NCBI GenBank assembly: GCA_947168445.1
Contig: CAMVLW010000004.1
Location: 1 to 64,000 of the forward strand
DNA length: 64,000 bases
Source of the DNA: an uncultured Clostridia bacterium
Lineage (GTDB): Bacteria > Bacillota > Clostridia > Oscillospirales > Acutalibacteraceae
Direction: 5' to 3'
The notes under the pieces are model-generated. The model did not search any database and was not told where the DNA came from. It saw only the letters and a program-made list of their open reading frames with translations. Of the stretch, positions 18,472 through 27,847 are shown one piece after another. The position numbers and the translations under genes are program-made. Each line of letters opens with the position of its first letter. Within the stretch, counting starts at the first letter, position 1.

Positions 18472-19740
18472 ATGAGCAATGTAACCTTTCAGCCGTTTGT
18501 ACCAAACGGCACCGTATTTGCACCGCCCTCAAAAAGCGATGTGCACCGCGCCATTATCTGCGCGGCTTTGTCAAAGGGCGTGTGCACCATCTCCCCTGTC
18601 GCGCTGTCGGACGACATCCGGGCGACTATTCGCTGTGTGGAGGCGCTCGGCGCGGCAACCGCAATTGAAAACAACACCTTAACCGTGGACGGCAGCGGCA
18701 TGTTCCGCGAAAAGCGCGCGGAACTCGATTGCCGCGAGAGCGGCAGCACACTGCGGTTTTTGATTCCCGTTGCCGCGGCGGGCGGCGTGAGCGCGACCTT
18801 CACCGGTCAGGGCAGGCTGCCCGAAAGACCGATTGGCATTTACACCGAGGCGCTGCCCGAAAAAGGCGTTTCCTGCGACACAGCGGGCGGGCTTCCGCTG
18901 ACAATCAGCGGAAATTTAAAAAGCGGCGTTTTCCGCTTGCCCGGCAATGTCAGCTCGCAGTTTTTTTCGGGCTTGCTGTTCGCGCTGCCGCTGCTCGACG
19001 GCGACAGCGACATTGTGCTGACCTCGCCCATTCAAAGCGCGGGCTATGTCAACATGACGATTCGCACCATGTCGAAATTCGGCATTGAGGTGGACATGAC
19101 CGACAAGGGCTGGCATGTACGCGGCAAGCAGCACTATATTCCCACCGATTACACCACCGACGGCGACTGGTCGCAGGCGGCGTTTTTCCTTGTGGCGGGC
19201 GCTGTGGGCGGCGAAGTGACGGTGAAAAACGCAAACATTGACTCCTCACAGGGCGACCGTAAAATCGCGGCGCTTCTGCGCGAATTCGGCGCGGAGGTGA
19301 ACCAGGACGGCGGCAGCATTACCGTCAAAAAAGCGCCCATGCGCGCAATCACGATTGACGCGTCACAGATTCCCGACTTGGTACCGGTGCTGGCGGTGTG
19401 CGCCTGCTTTGCCGAGGGTACAACCGAAATCATCAACGCAGGGCGGCTGCGTATCAAGGAAAGCGACCGCCTGAAAACCACGGCGGCGCTGCTGAATTCC
19501 CTCGGCGGCAAGGTAAAGGAACTGCCGGAGGGCTTGGAAATCACCGGCGTTCCCGCACTCCGGGGCGCAGCGGTTGACGGCTGCAACGACCACCGCATTG
19601 TCATGGCGGCGGCAACCTGCGCGGCGAATCTGCAAGGCGAAATCACCTGCTCCGACGCATGGAGCGTAAACAAAAGCTTTCCGGACTTCTACGAAGTCTA
19701 CGGTAAGATTAACGGAAAATGGATAATGGATAATTTGTAA
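18472..19740 (+). CDS. aroA: 3-phosphoshikimate 1-carboxyvinyltransferase (EPSP synthase)
   Basis: PPSKSDVHRAIICAAL; CRESGSTLRFLIPVA; RLRIKESDRL; DHRIVMAAA. Confidence 0.93.
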   Translation: MSNVTFQPFVPNGTVFAPPSKSDVHRAIICAALSKGVCTISPVALSDDIRATIRCVEALGAATAIENNTLTVDGSGMFREKRAELDCRESGSTLRFLIPVAAAGGVSATFTGQGRLPERPIGIYTEALPEKGVSCDTAGGLPLTISGNLKSGVFRLPGNVSSQFFSGLLFALPLLDGDSDIVLTSPIQSAGYVNMTIRTMSKFGIEVDMTDKGWHVRGKQHYIPTDYTTDGDWSQAAFFLVAGAVGGEVTVKNANIDSSQGDRKIAALLREFGAEVNQDGGSITVKKAPMRAITIDASQIPDLVPVLAVCACFAEGTTEIINAGRLRIKESDRLKTTAALLNSLGGKVKELPEGLEITGVPALRGAAVDGCNDHRIVMAAATCAANLQGEITCSDAWSVNKSFPDFYEVYGKINGKWIMDNL

Positions 19741-19807
19741 TGCAAAATTCGTAATTCTACTACTTTCCACTTTCCACTTTCAATTTTCAACTTTCAGGAG
19801 GCACACT

Positions 19808-20884
19808 ATGTCCTCAACCTATGGTGAAAAAATAAAAATCTCGGTGTTCGGCGAGAGCCACGGCGGAGGAATCGGCGTGGTGATTGACGGATTGCCGGCG
19901 GGCAAAACGATTGACATGGACGCGGTGCTGCTGCAAATGGCGCGGCGTGCGCCCGGCAAGGACAAAACCGCCACCCCCCGCAAGGAGAGCGATTTGCCGA
20001 AAATCCTCTCCGGCATACTCGGTGACACGCTGACAGGCGCGCCGCTGTGCGCGGTGATTGAAAACACCAACACCCGCTCACAGGACTACGGCAATCTGCT
20101 TTCGAAGCCGCGACCCGGTCACAGCGACTACACGGCATATGTCAAATATCACGCCGCCAACGACATTCGCGGCGGCGGACACTTTTCCGGCAGACTAACC
20201 GCGCCGCTGGTGTTCGCAGGAGCCGTTTGCCGCCAGCTTTTGGCGCAAAAAGGAATTCAAATTGCGGCGCATATCGCCGGTATCGGCAGCGTGCTTGACG
20301 AGCCGTTCGACCCGGTGCGGATTGAACCCGCGCTTATTGAGCGGCTGAACCGTTCGTCCTTTGCGCTGATTAACGAAGAAACAGAAGCCGCCATGCGCGA
20401 TGAAGTGGAAGTCGCGCGGCTGGAACAGGACAGCGTGGGCGGCACGATTGAATGTGCCGTGACAGGGCTGCCCGCAGGCGTGGGAGGTCCCATGTTCGGC
20501 GGTGTAGAAGGCGCGATTGCCAAGGCGGTGTTCGGCGTTCCCGCTGTAAAGGGCATTGAATTCGGCGCGGGCTTTTCGCTCGCTTCCATGCGCGGCTCAC
20601 AGGCAAACGACCCGTTTTGTGTTGAAAACGGCAAAATCGTGACCGAAACCAACAACTGCGGCGGCATTTTGGGCGGCATTACCGACGGCATGCCGGTGAT
20701 TTTCCGCGCGGCGATAAAACCGACGCCCTCTGTCTCACAGCCGCAGAAAACCGTCGATTTGCAGACCATGACAAACACCACTCTTGAAATTCACGGCAGA
20801 CACGACCCCTGCATTGTTCCGCGCGCCGTGCCGGTGATAGAGGCAGTCGCGGCAATTGCCGTTATTAACTTATTAGGGGACTGA
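19808..20884 (+). CDS. aroC: Chorismate synthase
   Basis: SVFGESHGGGIGVVIDGLPAG; RPGHSDY; GRHDPCIVPRAVPVIEA. Confidence 0.95.
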   Translation: MSSTYGEKIKISVFGESHGGGIGVVIDGLPAGKTIDMDAVLLQMARRAPGKDKTATPRKESDLPKILSGILGDTLTGAPLCAVIENTNTRSQDYGNLLSKPRPGHSDYTAYVKYHAANDIRGGGHFSGRLTAPLVFAGAVCRQLLAQKGIQIAAHIAGIGSVLDEPFDPVRIEPALIERLNRSSFALINEETEAAMRDEVEVARLEQDSVGGTIECAVTGLPAGVGGPMFGGVEGAIAKAVFGVPAVKGIEFGAGFSLASMRGSQANDPFCVENGKIVTETNNCGGILGGITDGMPVIFRAAIKPTPSVSQPQKTVDLQTMTNTTLEIHGRHDPCIVPRAVPVIEAVAAIAVINLLGD

Positions 20885-20886
20885 AA

Positions 20887-22014
20887 ATGAGAGATTTAAG
20901 CGAAATCCGCGTTGAAATCGACGCGATTGACAACGAACTGATTGACCTGTTCCGCCGCAGAATGGACTGCGCGAAGGAGGTCGGCTACTATAAAAAAGCG
21001 AACAATATCCCTGTCCTCAACCAAAAGCGCGAGGAGGAAATTCTTGCGGAAGTGCAGGAAAAGGGCGGAGAATACGGCAGCGCGGCGCGGCTTTTGTTCG
21101 CGAACATGATGGAGCTTTCGCGCGCTCTGCAGCACAACATTGTGTGCAGCGGTCAGGAGTTGCGCGAAAGAATCACCGGGGCGAAGGAGCAAATTGAAAC
21201 GGAAAACATCACCGTCGCCTATCAGGGCATTAAGGGCGCGAACAGCTTTGAGGCAATGTGCGCCCTCTATCCCAACGCCGCGCAGTTGAGCTGCAAGACC
21301 TTTGAGGACGTGTTTGACGCGGTGGACGACGGCAAGGCGGATTTCGGAATTCTCCCGGTGGAAAATTCCACGGCGGGCTCGGTGTCGTCGGTATATGATT
21401 TGATTTTGAAGCACCGCTTTTACATTGTCGGCGCGCTGGACATGCGCATTGAGCACTGTCTGGCGGGATTGCGGCAGTCGTCCTTTGAGGATATTGAAAT
21501 TGTCTGGTCGCATCCTCAGGCGCTCTCGCAGTGCGAGGGATATATCGGCAAGCACAATCTCGCGCCTGTCCCCAAGGCAAACACAGCGGTTGCGGCGCGT
21601 GATGTTTCGCTTGAAAAGCGGCTGAACGTGGCGGCAATCTGCTCCCGCGCCGCGGCAAAGGAATACGGCTTGCAGATTCTTGACGAAGGCTTGCAGGACA
21701 ACCCCTACAACACCACACGGTTTATCGTGATTTCCAAGCAGCTTTACATTTCGCCCGGCGCGAACAAAATCAGTCTTTGCTTTTCGCTGCCGCATGTGAA
21801 GGGCTCGCTTTACAACCTGCTCTGCCGCTTCAATTCGCTGGGACTGAACCTCACAAAAATCGAATCACGCCCGGCAAAAGGAAAAGACTTTGAATACCTC
21901 TTTTACCTGGATTTCACCGGCAGCGTACACAGCGAAAACGTGACCGACCTGCTCTGCCAGCTCAGCGAGGAAATGCCTGAATTCAGCTTTTTAGGGAACT
22001 ATCAGGAGCAGTAA
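20887..22014 (+). CDS. pheA: Bifunctional chorismate mutase / prephenate dehydratase
   Basis: N-term chorismate mutase helix RVEIDAIDNELIDLFRRRMDCAKEV; PDT motifs GILPVENSTAGSVSSVYDL and ACT-like ESRPAKGKDFEYLFYLDF. Confidence 0.93.
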   Translation: MRDLSEIRVEIDAIDNELIDLFRRRMDCAKEVGYYKKANNIPVLNQKREEEILAEVQEKGGEYGSAARLLFANMMELSRALQHNIVCSGQELRERITGAKEQIETENITVAYQGIKGANSFEAMCALYPNAAQLSCKTFEDVFDAVDDGKADFGILPVENSTAGSVSSVYDLILKHRFYIVGALDMRIEHCLAGLRQSSFEDIEIVWSHPQALSQCEGYIGKHNLAPVPKANTAVAARDVSLEKRLNVAAICSRAAAKEYGLQILDEGLQDNPYNTTRFIVISKQLYISPGANKISLCFSLPHVKGSLYNLLCRFNSLGLNLTKIESRPAKGKDFEYLFYLDFTGSVHSENVTDLLCQLSEEMPEFSFLGNYQEQ

Positions 22015-22135
22015 TGTAATCACATAAAAACATATCTCAACTTTCCCACTTCAATTTCGCAGATACTTACAAGAACAAATTGTAGGGACATTTTCTGCGA
22101 AAACGGCAACCCTTTTGTCGCTGGCGCAACATTTC

Positions 22136-22207
22136 CCCTACGGCTGTAGCAGCAGCGCGCCTTTGGATAACTCGGCTTGGGTCATGGGTTGGCATAACGG
22201 CGCATCG
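22136..22207. repeat. Dispersed intergenic repeat (second copy near 8060-8142)
   Basis: CTACGGCTGTAGCAGCAGCGCGCCTTT...GGCATAACGGCGC(A/G)TCG shared by both loci. Confidence 0.8.
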
Positions 22208-22860
22208 GAGCGGGGATTTTAATTCGGAATTCGTAATGCGTAATTAATTGAATTTGACGCCGTTTGTTTTCGGGCAAGCGGCGTTTTTGTTGTAGTAGCG
22301 TGTTTCATTTAAAACTTTATATTACTCGTAATTCTTTGTTTGCAATCCACTGTTCTGTAGGGGTTGGTCTTGACCAAACCGCAGGCGGTGAACTAAACGA
22401 ATGAGGCTCAACCCGCGGGTCGGGTACGGCTTTGCCCAGACCCCCTCAGTCCCCCTATTAGGGGGCAGAAACAAGACCGACCCCTACAGAATGTTTTATA
22501 TTGTTTTAAGAGTAACACGCACCTACACCGAAAGGCAAAATTTGCGTTGTTACAAAGTAGTAGGGGCGAACCCATGTGTTCGCCCGATACTATCCGCTAG
22601 CTGTCATTCTGAGCGGTCGGCGACCGCTGCCGCGGTGGGCAGTTCGCGAAACAGACGTTTATTGAATTTAACCGTTCGTTCCCGCGCCTATCCTCTCGCT
22701 GTCATTCTGAGCGGTGGGTGGCGGCATAACTGTCTATTGTGAATTTTCCACAAAAATTTTGCTGTATTTTATGATTGCATTTAACTATCCCTTATGGCAT
22801 AATAGAATTGTACAATAGTATATATAAACCTTGCTATAAACCACAGAAAGGAGAATTATT

Positions 22861-25167
22861 ATGAGGCTGAAAAAAATCCTTGCCGTTATTTGCAGCGCGG
22901 CGGTTCTGATGTGTGCAACAACCGCTGTTTTGCCTGTCTCTGCCGCAGAAGGAGCGTCGTCTGTCAGTGCTGCGGGCGAAGGGCTTACCTATTCGGTTCT
23001 GGCTGACGGCACCGCAAAAATAACGCGCTACTACAAAAAAGATATTGAAAGCTACACAGCGCCCGAAACGATTGCAGGACGCGTTGTCACCGCTGTGGGT
23101 CAATATGCGTTCAGCGAATGTACGCGGCTAAAAAGCGTGACGCTGCCCGACAGCGTAAAAATCATTGACGCCGAAGCCTTTGAATATACTCCGTTCTATG
23201 AAAACAGCGCTAATTATGTTGGCGGTGCGCTTTATGCCGGCAATCATCTTATCAAGGTAAAAACCTATGTTGAGGGTACCCTGACTGTGCGTGAGGGAAC
23301 AACCTCTATCGCAGAGGAAGCCCTGCTCAGGTGCAAAAAGCTGACCGGTGTTTCGCTGCCGGATTCTCTGAAGGCAATTGACCGCCGTGCTTTTTCGGGA
23401 TGTACAAATATCACCGCATTTGATATCCCCTCTGCTGTTGATTACATCGGTGAGGCTGCTTTTTATGATTGTACCTCTATTACATCTATCGCGCTTCCCG
23501 AAGCGATAACAGAAATCGCTTTTTCGATGTTTAACGGGTGCACTTCTCTGGAAGAAATCAATTATTCTTCGCAGCTGAAAAGCATCGAAGCTTACGCGTT
23601 TATGAAAACAGCAATAAAATCGACAATCATTCCCGAAGGCATGACAACTGTTCCTATGTGTGCTTTCTCCGGATGCAAGTCGCTGGAAACCGTCGATATT
23701 CCGGACTCTGTTAAGGAAATAGGCGAAAGGGCTTTCGAATCCTGCCCCGCGCTGCAAGAGATAGTGATGCCGGACAGCGTTGAAAAAATCAAATATTCCG
23801 CTTTTCAATTTTGCTCAGCTTTAAAGTCAGTTACTTTTTCAAAGAATTTAAAGCAAATTGATTATAAGGCCTTTAACAGCAGCGGAATTGAAGAAGCGAT
23901 TTTACCTGACAGCGTAACGCTGATCGGTTGGAACGCTTTTTCCGGTTGTTCGAACCTGAAAAACGTTCGTCTGCCCGACGGCTGCACCGAAATTTCCGGT
24001 ACCGGAGTTTTTGCGAATGACAACGCTTTAAAAAACATTGATTTTATGCGCGGCGTTAAAGTCATAAACTATGAAATGTTCACCGGATGCCGTAGCCTCG
24101 ATTACCTCACCATTCCCGAGGGCACAGAGGTCATTCAAGAAGCAGCGTTTTCTAATTGCGACAAGCTGAGAACCGTCATGATACCGGAGGGTGTGAAAGA
24201 ACTCGCCGACAGAGCGTTTTGCAACTATCATATGGAAGCTATATTTGTACCGCGCAGCGTCACCTCAATTGGAGTAAACTCTATTTACGGAGGTTCCGGA
24301 TGCACGGTGTACGGTTATTCTGATTCTTATGTACAGCGCTATGCGGAGGAAAACGGCTGTAAATTTGTTGCGATCGACGCTGTTACCCCCGAAGAGCTGC
24401 AAAAACAGGTTGAGGAATTTCGTGCGGAGGCAGAAGAAGTTGACAATTACTTCAACCCGGAAAACGATGAAACCGCACCGCATCCCCGCTATACGCAAGC
24501 CACCAAAAACGCTTCCGCCGCGCTGATCGACAGCTTGGCAGGCAAAACCTATCAAACGATATTTGAGCTCGCCGTTGACCGCGCAAAGCTTCATTTTCTG
24601 ATTGATTACTCAATGGTTGACAAATCCGAGCTGGCAAAGATAATTCGGATCTGGAACGCCGAAACCAACGACGACAATTACTACGACGAAGATACATGGA
24701 AGGAGCTTAAGAATTATCGCTCGTGTCTCCAAGCCGCATACGACGAAACCACCACCGAAGAAGAAATAATTCACAATGACTTTATCGGAGGAATCAATAA
24801 GCTCAACAAATGGTGTGCCTACACCAAGGTTTACGGAGATTTGGATCACAACGGTAAATTGACCATCAGCGATGTAACGGTATTGCAGCGCGCGCTCGCC
24901 GAAAACGGCACTCCGCTCCACATCCCGCAAATTGCCGCACTGAACGCCGGAAACGGAACGCCCTCTAAGATAAGCATTAAAGACGCAACCGCCATGCAGC
25001 GAGTTTTGGCGGAATACGATGACAATACGGTTCCTGCCTTTGAAAAAGAGCTTGCCCTCGCCGAAAATGCGAGAGTTTTGCCGACCCAAATCTACGTGCC
25101 GAAGCACGAAAGGATTTATCAGGAGGACATGGTGTTTCTTCGTTTTCTCGGCGCATATTATGGCTGA
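22861..25167 (+). CDS. Secreted BspA-type leucine-rich repeat protein with dockerin domain
   Basis: Signal peptide; repeated LPDSVKxIxxxAFxxCxxL units; GDLDHNGKLTISDVTVLQRALAE dockerin-type repeat and a degenerate second repeat. Confidence 0.88.
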   Translation: MRLKKILAVICSAAVLMCATTAVLPVSAAEGASSVSAAGEGLTYSVLADGTAKITRYYKKDIESYTAPETIAGRVVTAVGQYAFSECTRLKSVTLPDSVKIIDAEAFEYTPFYENSANYVGGALYAGNHLIKVKTYVEGTLTVREGTTSIAEEALLRCKKLTGVSLPDSLKAIDRRAFSGCTNITAFDIPSAVDYIGEAAFYDCTSITSIALPEAITEIAFSMFNGCTSLEEINYSSQLKSIEAYAFMKTAIKSTIIPEGMTTVPMCAFSGCKSLETVDIPDSVKEIGERAFESCPALQEIVMPDSVEKIKYSAFQFCSALKSVTFSKNLKQIDYKAFNSSGIEEAILPDSVTLIGWNAFSGCSNLKNVRLPDGCTEISGTGVFANDNALKNIDFMRGVKVINYEMFTGCRSLDYLTIPEGTEVIQEAAFSNCDKLRTVMIPEGVKELADRAFCNYHMEAIFVPRSVTSIGVNSIYGGSGCTVYGYSDSYVQRYAEENGCKFVAIDAVTPEELQKQVEEFRAEAEEVDNYFNPENDETAPHPRYTQATKNASAALIDSLAGKTYQTIFELAVDRAKLHFLIDYSMVDKSELAKIIRIWNAETNDDNYYDEDTWKELKNYRSCLQAAYDETTTEEEIIHNDFIGGINKLNKWCAYTKVYGDLDHNGKLTISDVTVLQRALAENGTPLHIPQIAALNAGNGTPSKISIKDATAMQRVLAEYDDNTVPAFEKELALAENARVLPTQIYVPKHERIYQEDMVFLRFLGAYYG

Positions 25168-25289
25168 CGCTCCAAACGCGGCGGCAAAAAACCTCCTGCA
25201 AGACATGATAGCGGAAATCACTCAATAAAAACAATGAATAAAAACCTCCCGTTCGGCGCATAATAACTGTACCGAAAGGGAGGTTTTTT

Positions 25290-25463
25290 ATGACAGAAAA
25301 AGAATTGCTTTATGTAGAGGACGCGCTGGGTCATGAGGAGCATTTTCAGACCGCGTGCCAAAGCACAGCCAACCAATTGCAGGACAATGACCTGAAAAAC
25401 TTTTCGCGCGAGCTCGAACAGAAGCACCACGCGATTTTTCAGAGCTTTTATGACTTGCTGTAA
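25290..25463 (+). CDS. Small protein paired with CotF-like gene (57 aa)
   Basis: MTEKELLYVEDALGHEEHFQTACQSTANQLQDNDLKNFSRELEQKHHAIFQSFYDLL, start preceded by GGGAGG. Confidence 0.65.
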   Translation: MTEKELLYVEDALGHEEHFQTACQSTANQLQDNDLKNFSRELEQKHHAIFQSFYDLL

Positions 25464-25475
25464 GGAGGGCGCAAC

Positions 25476-25718
25476 ATGGACGACAGACAACTGATGGAAA
25501 ATATGCTTATGCTGGAAAAGGGCGCCTGCGATTTGCTGATGCACGGCACCATTGAAAGCTCCAGCCCCGACGTGCACCACGCATTTACCTGCTCGCTGAA
25601 TTCGTCGCTGCAAATGCAGGAGCAGATTTATGAAAAAATGCAGCAAAAGGGCTGGTACCCGGTACAGCAGGTGGAGCGTCAGAAGGTTGACCGGGTAAGG
25701 CAGAAGTTTTCCTGCTAA
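25476..25718 (+). CDS. Spore coat CotF-like small protein
   Basis: MLMLEKGACDLLMHGTIESSSPDVHHAFTCSLNSSLQMQEQIYEKMQQKGWYP. Confidence 0.75.
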   Translation: MDDRQLMENMLMLEKGACDLLMHGTIESSSPDVHHAFTCSLNSSLQMQEQIYEKMQQKGWYPVQQVERQKVDRVRQKFSC

Positions 25719-25768
25719 CCGCTGCCACGGTAGGCAGAATCAGCATTAGGCAATAAGACAAACGTTTC

Positions 25769-25849
25769 GGAGCGACGGGGACGTCGCTCCCTACAATTTC
25801 TAACTGACGTTGGGATAAAAAATGTAGGGAGCGGTGCCCTCACCGCTCC
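25769..25849. repeat. Nested palindromic repeat pair
   Basis: GGAGCGAC-GGGGAC-GTCGCTCC and GGAGCGGTG-CCCT-CACCGCTCC, with facing CTCCCTACA/TGTAGGGAG. Confidence 0.85.
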
Positions 25850-25939
25850 GAACTGCGTTGTCCTATCCAGCCGTAATATCGGCTATTTTCAACCAATCGT
25901 CATCGCCGCATTACGACGCGCCGTTAGTCCGTTTTTGTA

Positions 25940-26800
25940 TCAATCCGATTTCTCCGAAGGCGCAGTGGATTCAGCGTCACGCTGACAGACGACAAAATAT
26001 CTGCCCCAGCTTTCGGAATCGTAGGGGGCGCAGGTGAACATGGTGAACAAATCCCTGCCCTTGTCAATATAGATATGCTGTGATTCATTGGGACGGACAA
26101 CGTCGGTGGCAACCACCCGATAGGTCAGGGTTTCCCAAAAGTTTTTCACATACACCTTGTCGCCGGGGCTGAGATACTGAATGTTGTCAAAGAAAACCCT
26201 GCCGATATAGCCGGTGTGACCCGCCACGGAGCAGTTGGTGTCCGTGCCGCCGAGAGGCAGAGAGGTGTAGGTCATGTGCGCGCAGCCGTAACTCATGTTC
26301 GCGTCGCTCGCGCCGAGATAAATCGGCAGTTCCATGTCGATTGACGGCGCGGAAACATAGCCGTAAATTCCGTCGAACACGCCGTAGTTCTCAAGGTTGA
26401 GCACGGGAAAGTCGCGGCTTTCTCCCTCAACAAATTTGCTTCTTTGGTGCTCCTTTAAATCCTCGTTATAGGCAATGCTGTCGCGGCGCAGACGGTCTAA
26501 GTCCGCCTGAAAGAGTACGCGGGTGTTGCTTGTGCGCGCGCCGCTTTCGTCAATCGGATAACCCTCGGAATCAATCTGCTTTTTTTCGAGCGCGGCGGCA
26601 AAGGTTTTTTCGGTCACGCCGTTCTCAACAGGCGTGGTTTCGTCCGCGGGAATGATGTTATTGAGCACGCGGTCAAAGGTTTCCGCCTGACCGTGGGCAA
26701 CCTGCTTGCCGTACCAGTTGGAAACGGGCGGAAACAACAGAAATCCCAAGCCTGTCACCAGTAAAATTATCGCAATGATAAAGACAACCTTTTTCCACAT
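25940..26800 (-). CDS. Sortase (class C-like, pilus locus)
   Basis: N-terminal TM; SVAGHTGYIGRVFFDNI; MFTCAPYDSESWGRYFVVCQR. Confidence 0.85.
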   Translation of the reverse strand: MWKKVVFIIAIILLVTGLGFLLFPPVSNWYGKQVAHGQAETFDRVLNNIIPADETTPVENGVTEKTFAAALEKKQIDSEGYPIDESGARTSNTRVLFQADLDRLRRDSIAYNEDLKEHQRSKFVEGESRDFPVLNLENYGVFDGIYGYVSAPSIDMELPIYLGASDANMSYGCAHMTYTSLPLGGTDTNCSVAGHTGYIGRVFFDNIQYLSPGDKVYVKNFWETLTYRVVATDVVRPNESQHIYIDKGRDLFTMFTCAPYDSESWGRYFVVCQRDAESTAPSEKSD

Positions 26801-26801
26801 A

Positions 26802-27692
26802 TCAGCCGTCCTCCTCGCGTTTCTTGTTCTTTCTTCTGATATGGCGCACGACTAAAAAGACAATCAGCCCAACCGCCGCAACAAAGGCAAAAATTGCAAG
26901 ACCCGCATACCAGTAATTAATGCGGTAGCCGAGCAGGAAAACGCTTCCTTCCTCGGTGCTGACGATTTTTTTGACGGTTTCAATGCTGTCCACGTCGTTC
27001 GGCACGCGGGTGCCGCGCACCAAAAGACGGTGGGTGTTAATCGAATAAGGCGTGCAAGTGAGCAGCGTGACATAATCCTTGCCGTCCTCAACATACAAAT
27101 CCTCTGTTTGGTCGGGCAAAACGGTTTTGATTTGGTCAACCTGATAAGTGAGCAGCTCGTCGAGCACGTGAATGAGGAACTTGTCGCCCTTTTTTAAATC
27201 GGGCAGATAGTCAAAAAAGGTGCGCGTCGGAAACGCCGAATGTGCCGAGATAACGCTGTGGGTGTTTTTGCCGCCGACAGGAAAGGACGTGTTTTCCAAA
27301 TGACCCGCGCCCTTTTCGAGCACTTCCTTAGAGGTGCCGTGGTAAATGGGCAGGAACACGTCGATTTTCGGAATTTCGATATAGCCGATCAAGCCGTCCT
27401 CGTTGACGTTGAAGGTCTCGCGGTAATAATCCTCGATTTTCTCATAGGTCGCTTCGTCAAACGGGTCGGTCAGCAGCACGGTGGAAATCAGCTTGCGGTT
27501 GTAGTCCTCCGCTTCGTTAAAGAGAGCGTTGCGCTCCTTTTTGTCCATATTTTCAATTTTTATCAGCTCGTCCTGCGCGTGCTGACGGTCGGCAATGTTG
27601 TTGACCACCGAACTGATCAGCGGGTAGGACATCACGCCCACGCCGATTAAAAAAATCAGCGCAATGGCGATAATGGGAAGGGATTTTTTCAT
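26802..27692 (-). CDS. Class C sortase
   Basis: IPKIDVFLPIYHGTSKEVLEKGAGHLENTSFPVGG; VISAHSAFP; VTLLTCTPYSINTHRLLVRGTR; C-terminal TM. Confidence 0.92.
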   Translation of the reverse strand: MKKSLPIIAIALIFLIGVGVMSYPLISSVVNNIADRQHAQDELIKIENMDKKERNALFNEAEDYNRKLISTVLLTDPFDEATYEKIEDYYRETFNVNEDGLIGYIEIPKIDVFLPIYHGTSKEVLEKGAGHLENTSFPVGGKNTHSVISAHSAFPTRTFFDYLPDLKKGDKFLIHVLDELLTYQVDQIKTVLPDQTEDLYVEDGKDYVTLLTCTPYSINTHRLLVRGTRVPNDVDSIETVKKIVSTEEGSVFLLGYRINYWYAGLAIFAFVAAVGLIVFLVVRHIRRKNKKREEDG

Positions 27693-27722
27693 GTGGTTAA
27701 GTTCCTTGTTTTGAGAAATAAA

Positions 27723-27781
27723 GTAGTAGGGGCGAGCATTGCTCGCCCGTGACAGGCAGCCAATGACCGCCCCTACTATTT
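27723..27781. repeat. Palindromic GTAGGGGCG-type repeat
   Basis: AGTAGGGGCG...CGCCCCTACT inverted ends. Confidence 0.75.
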
Positions 27782-27796
27782 TACCGAAATCTTCGG

Positions 27797-27820
27797 GGAC
27801 GTGAGAACACGTCCCCGAAA
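27797..27820 (-). terminator. Strong hairpin downstream of the major pilin gene
   Basis: TTCGGGGACGTG-AGAA-CACGTCCCCGAA. Confidence 0.65.
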
Positions 27821-27847
27821 GTTTGTTTATTCAGTTATAAAACCAAA

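Noticed and set aside
22401-22742. 113-aa ORF in the repeat nest
   Set aside because: Overlaps several dispersed repeat fragments and has no recognisable protein features
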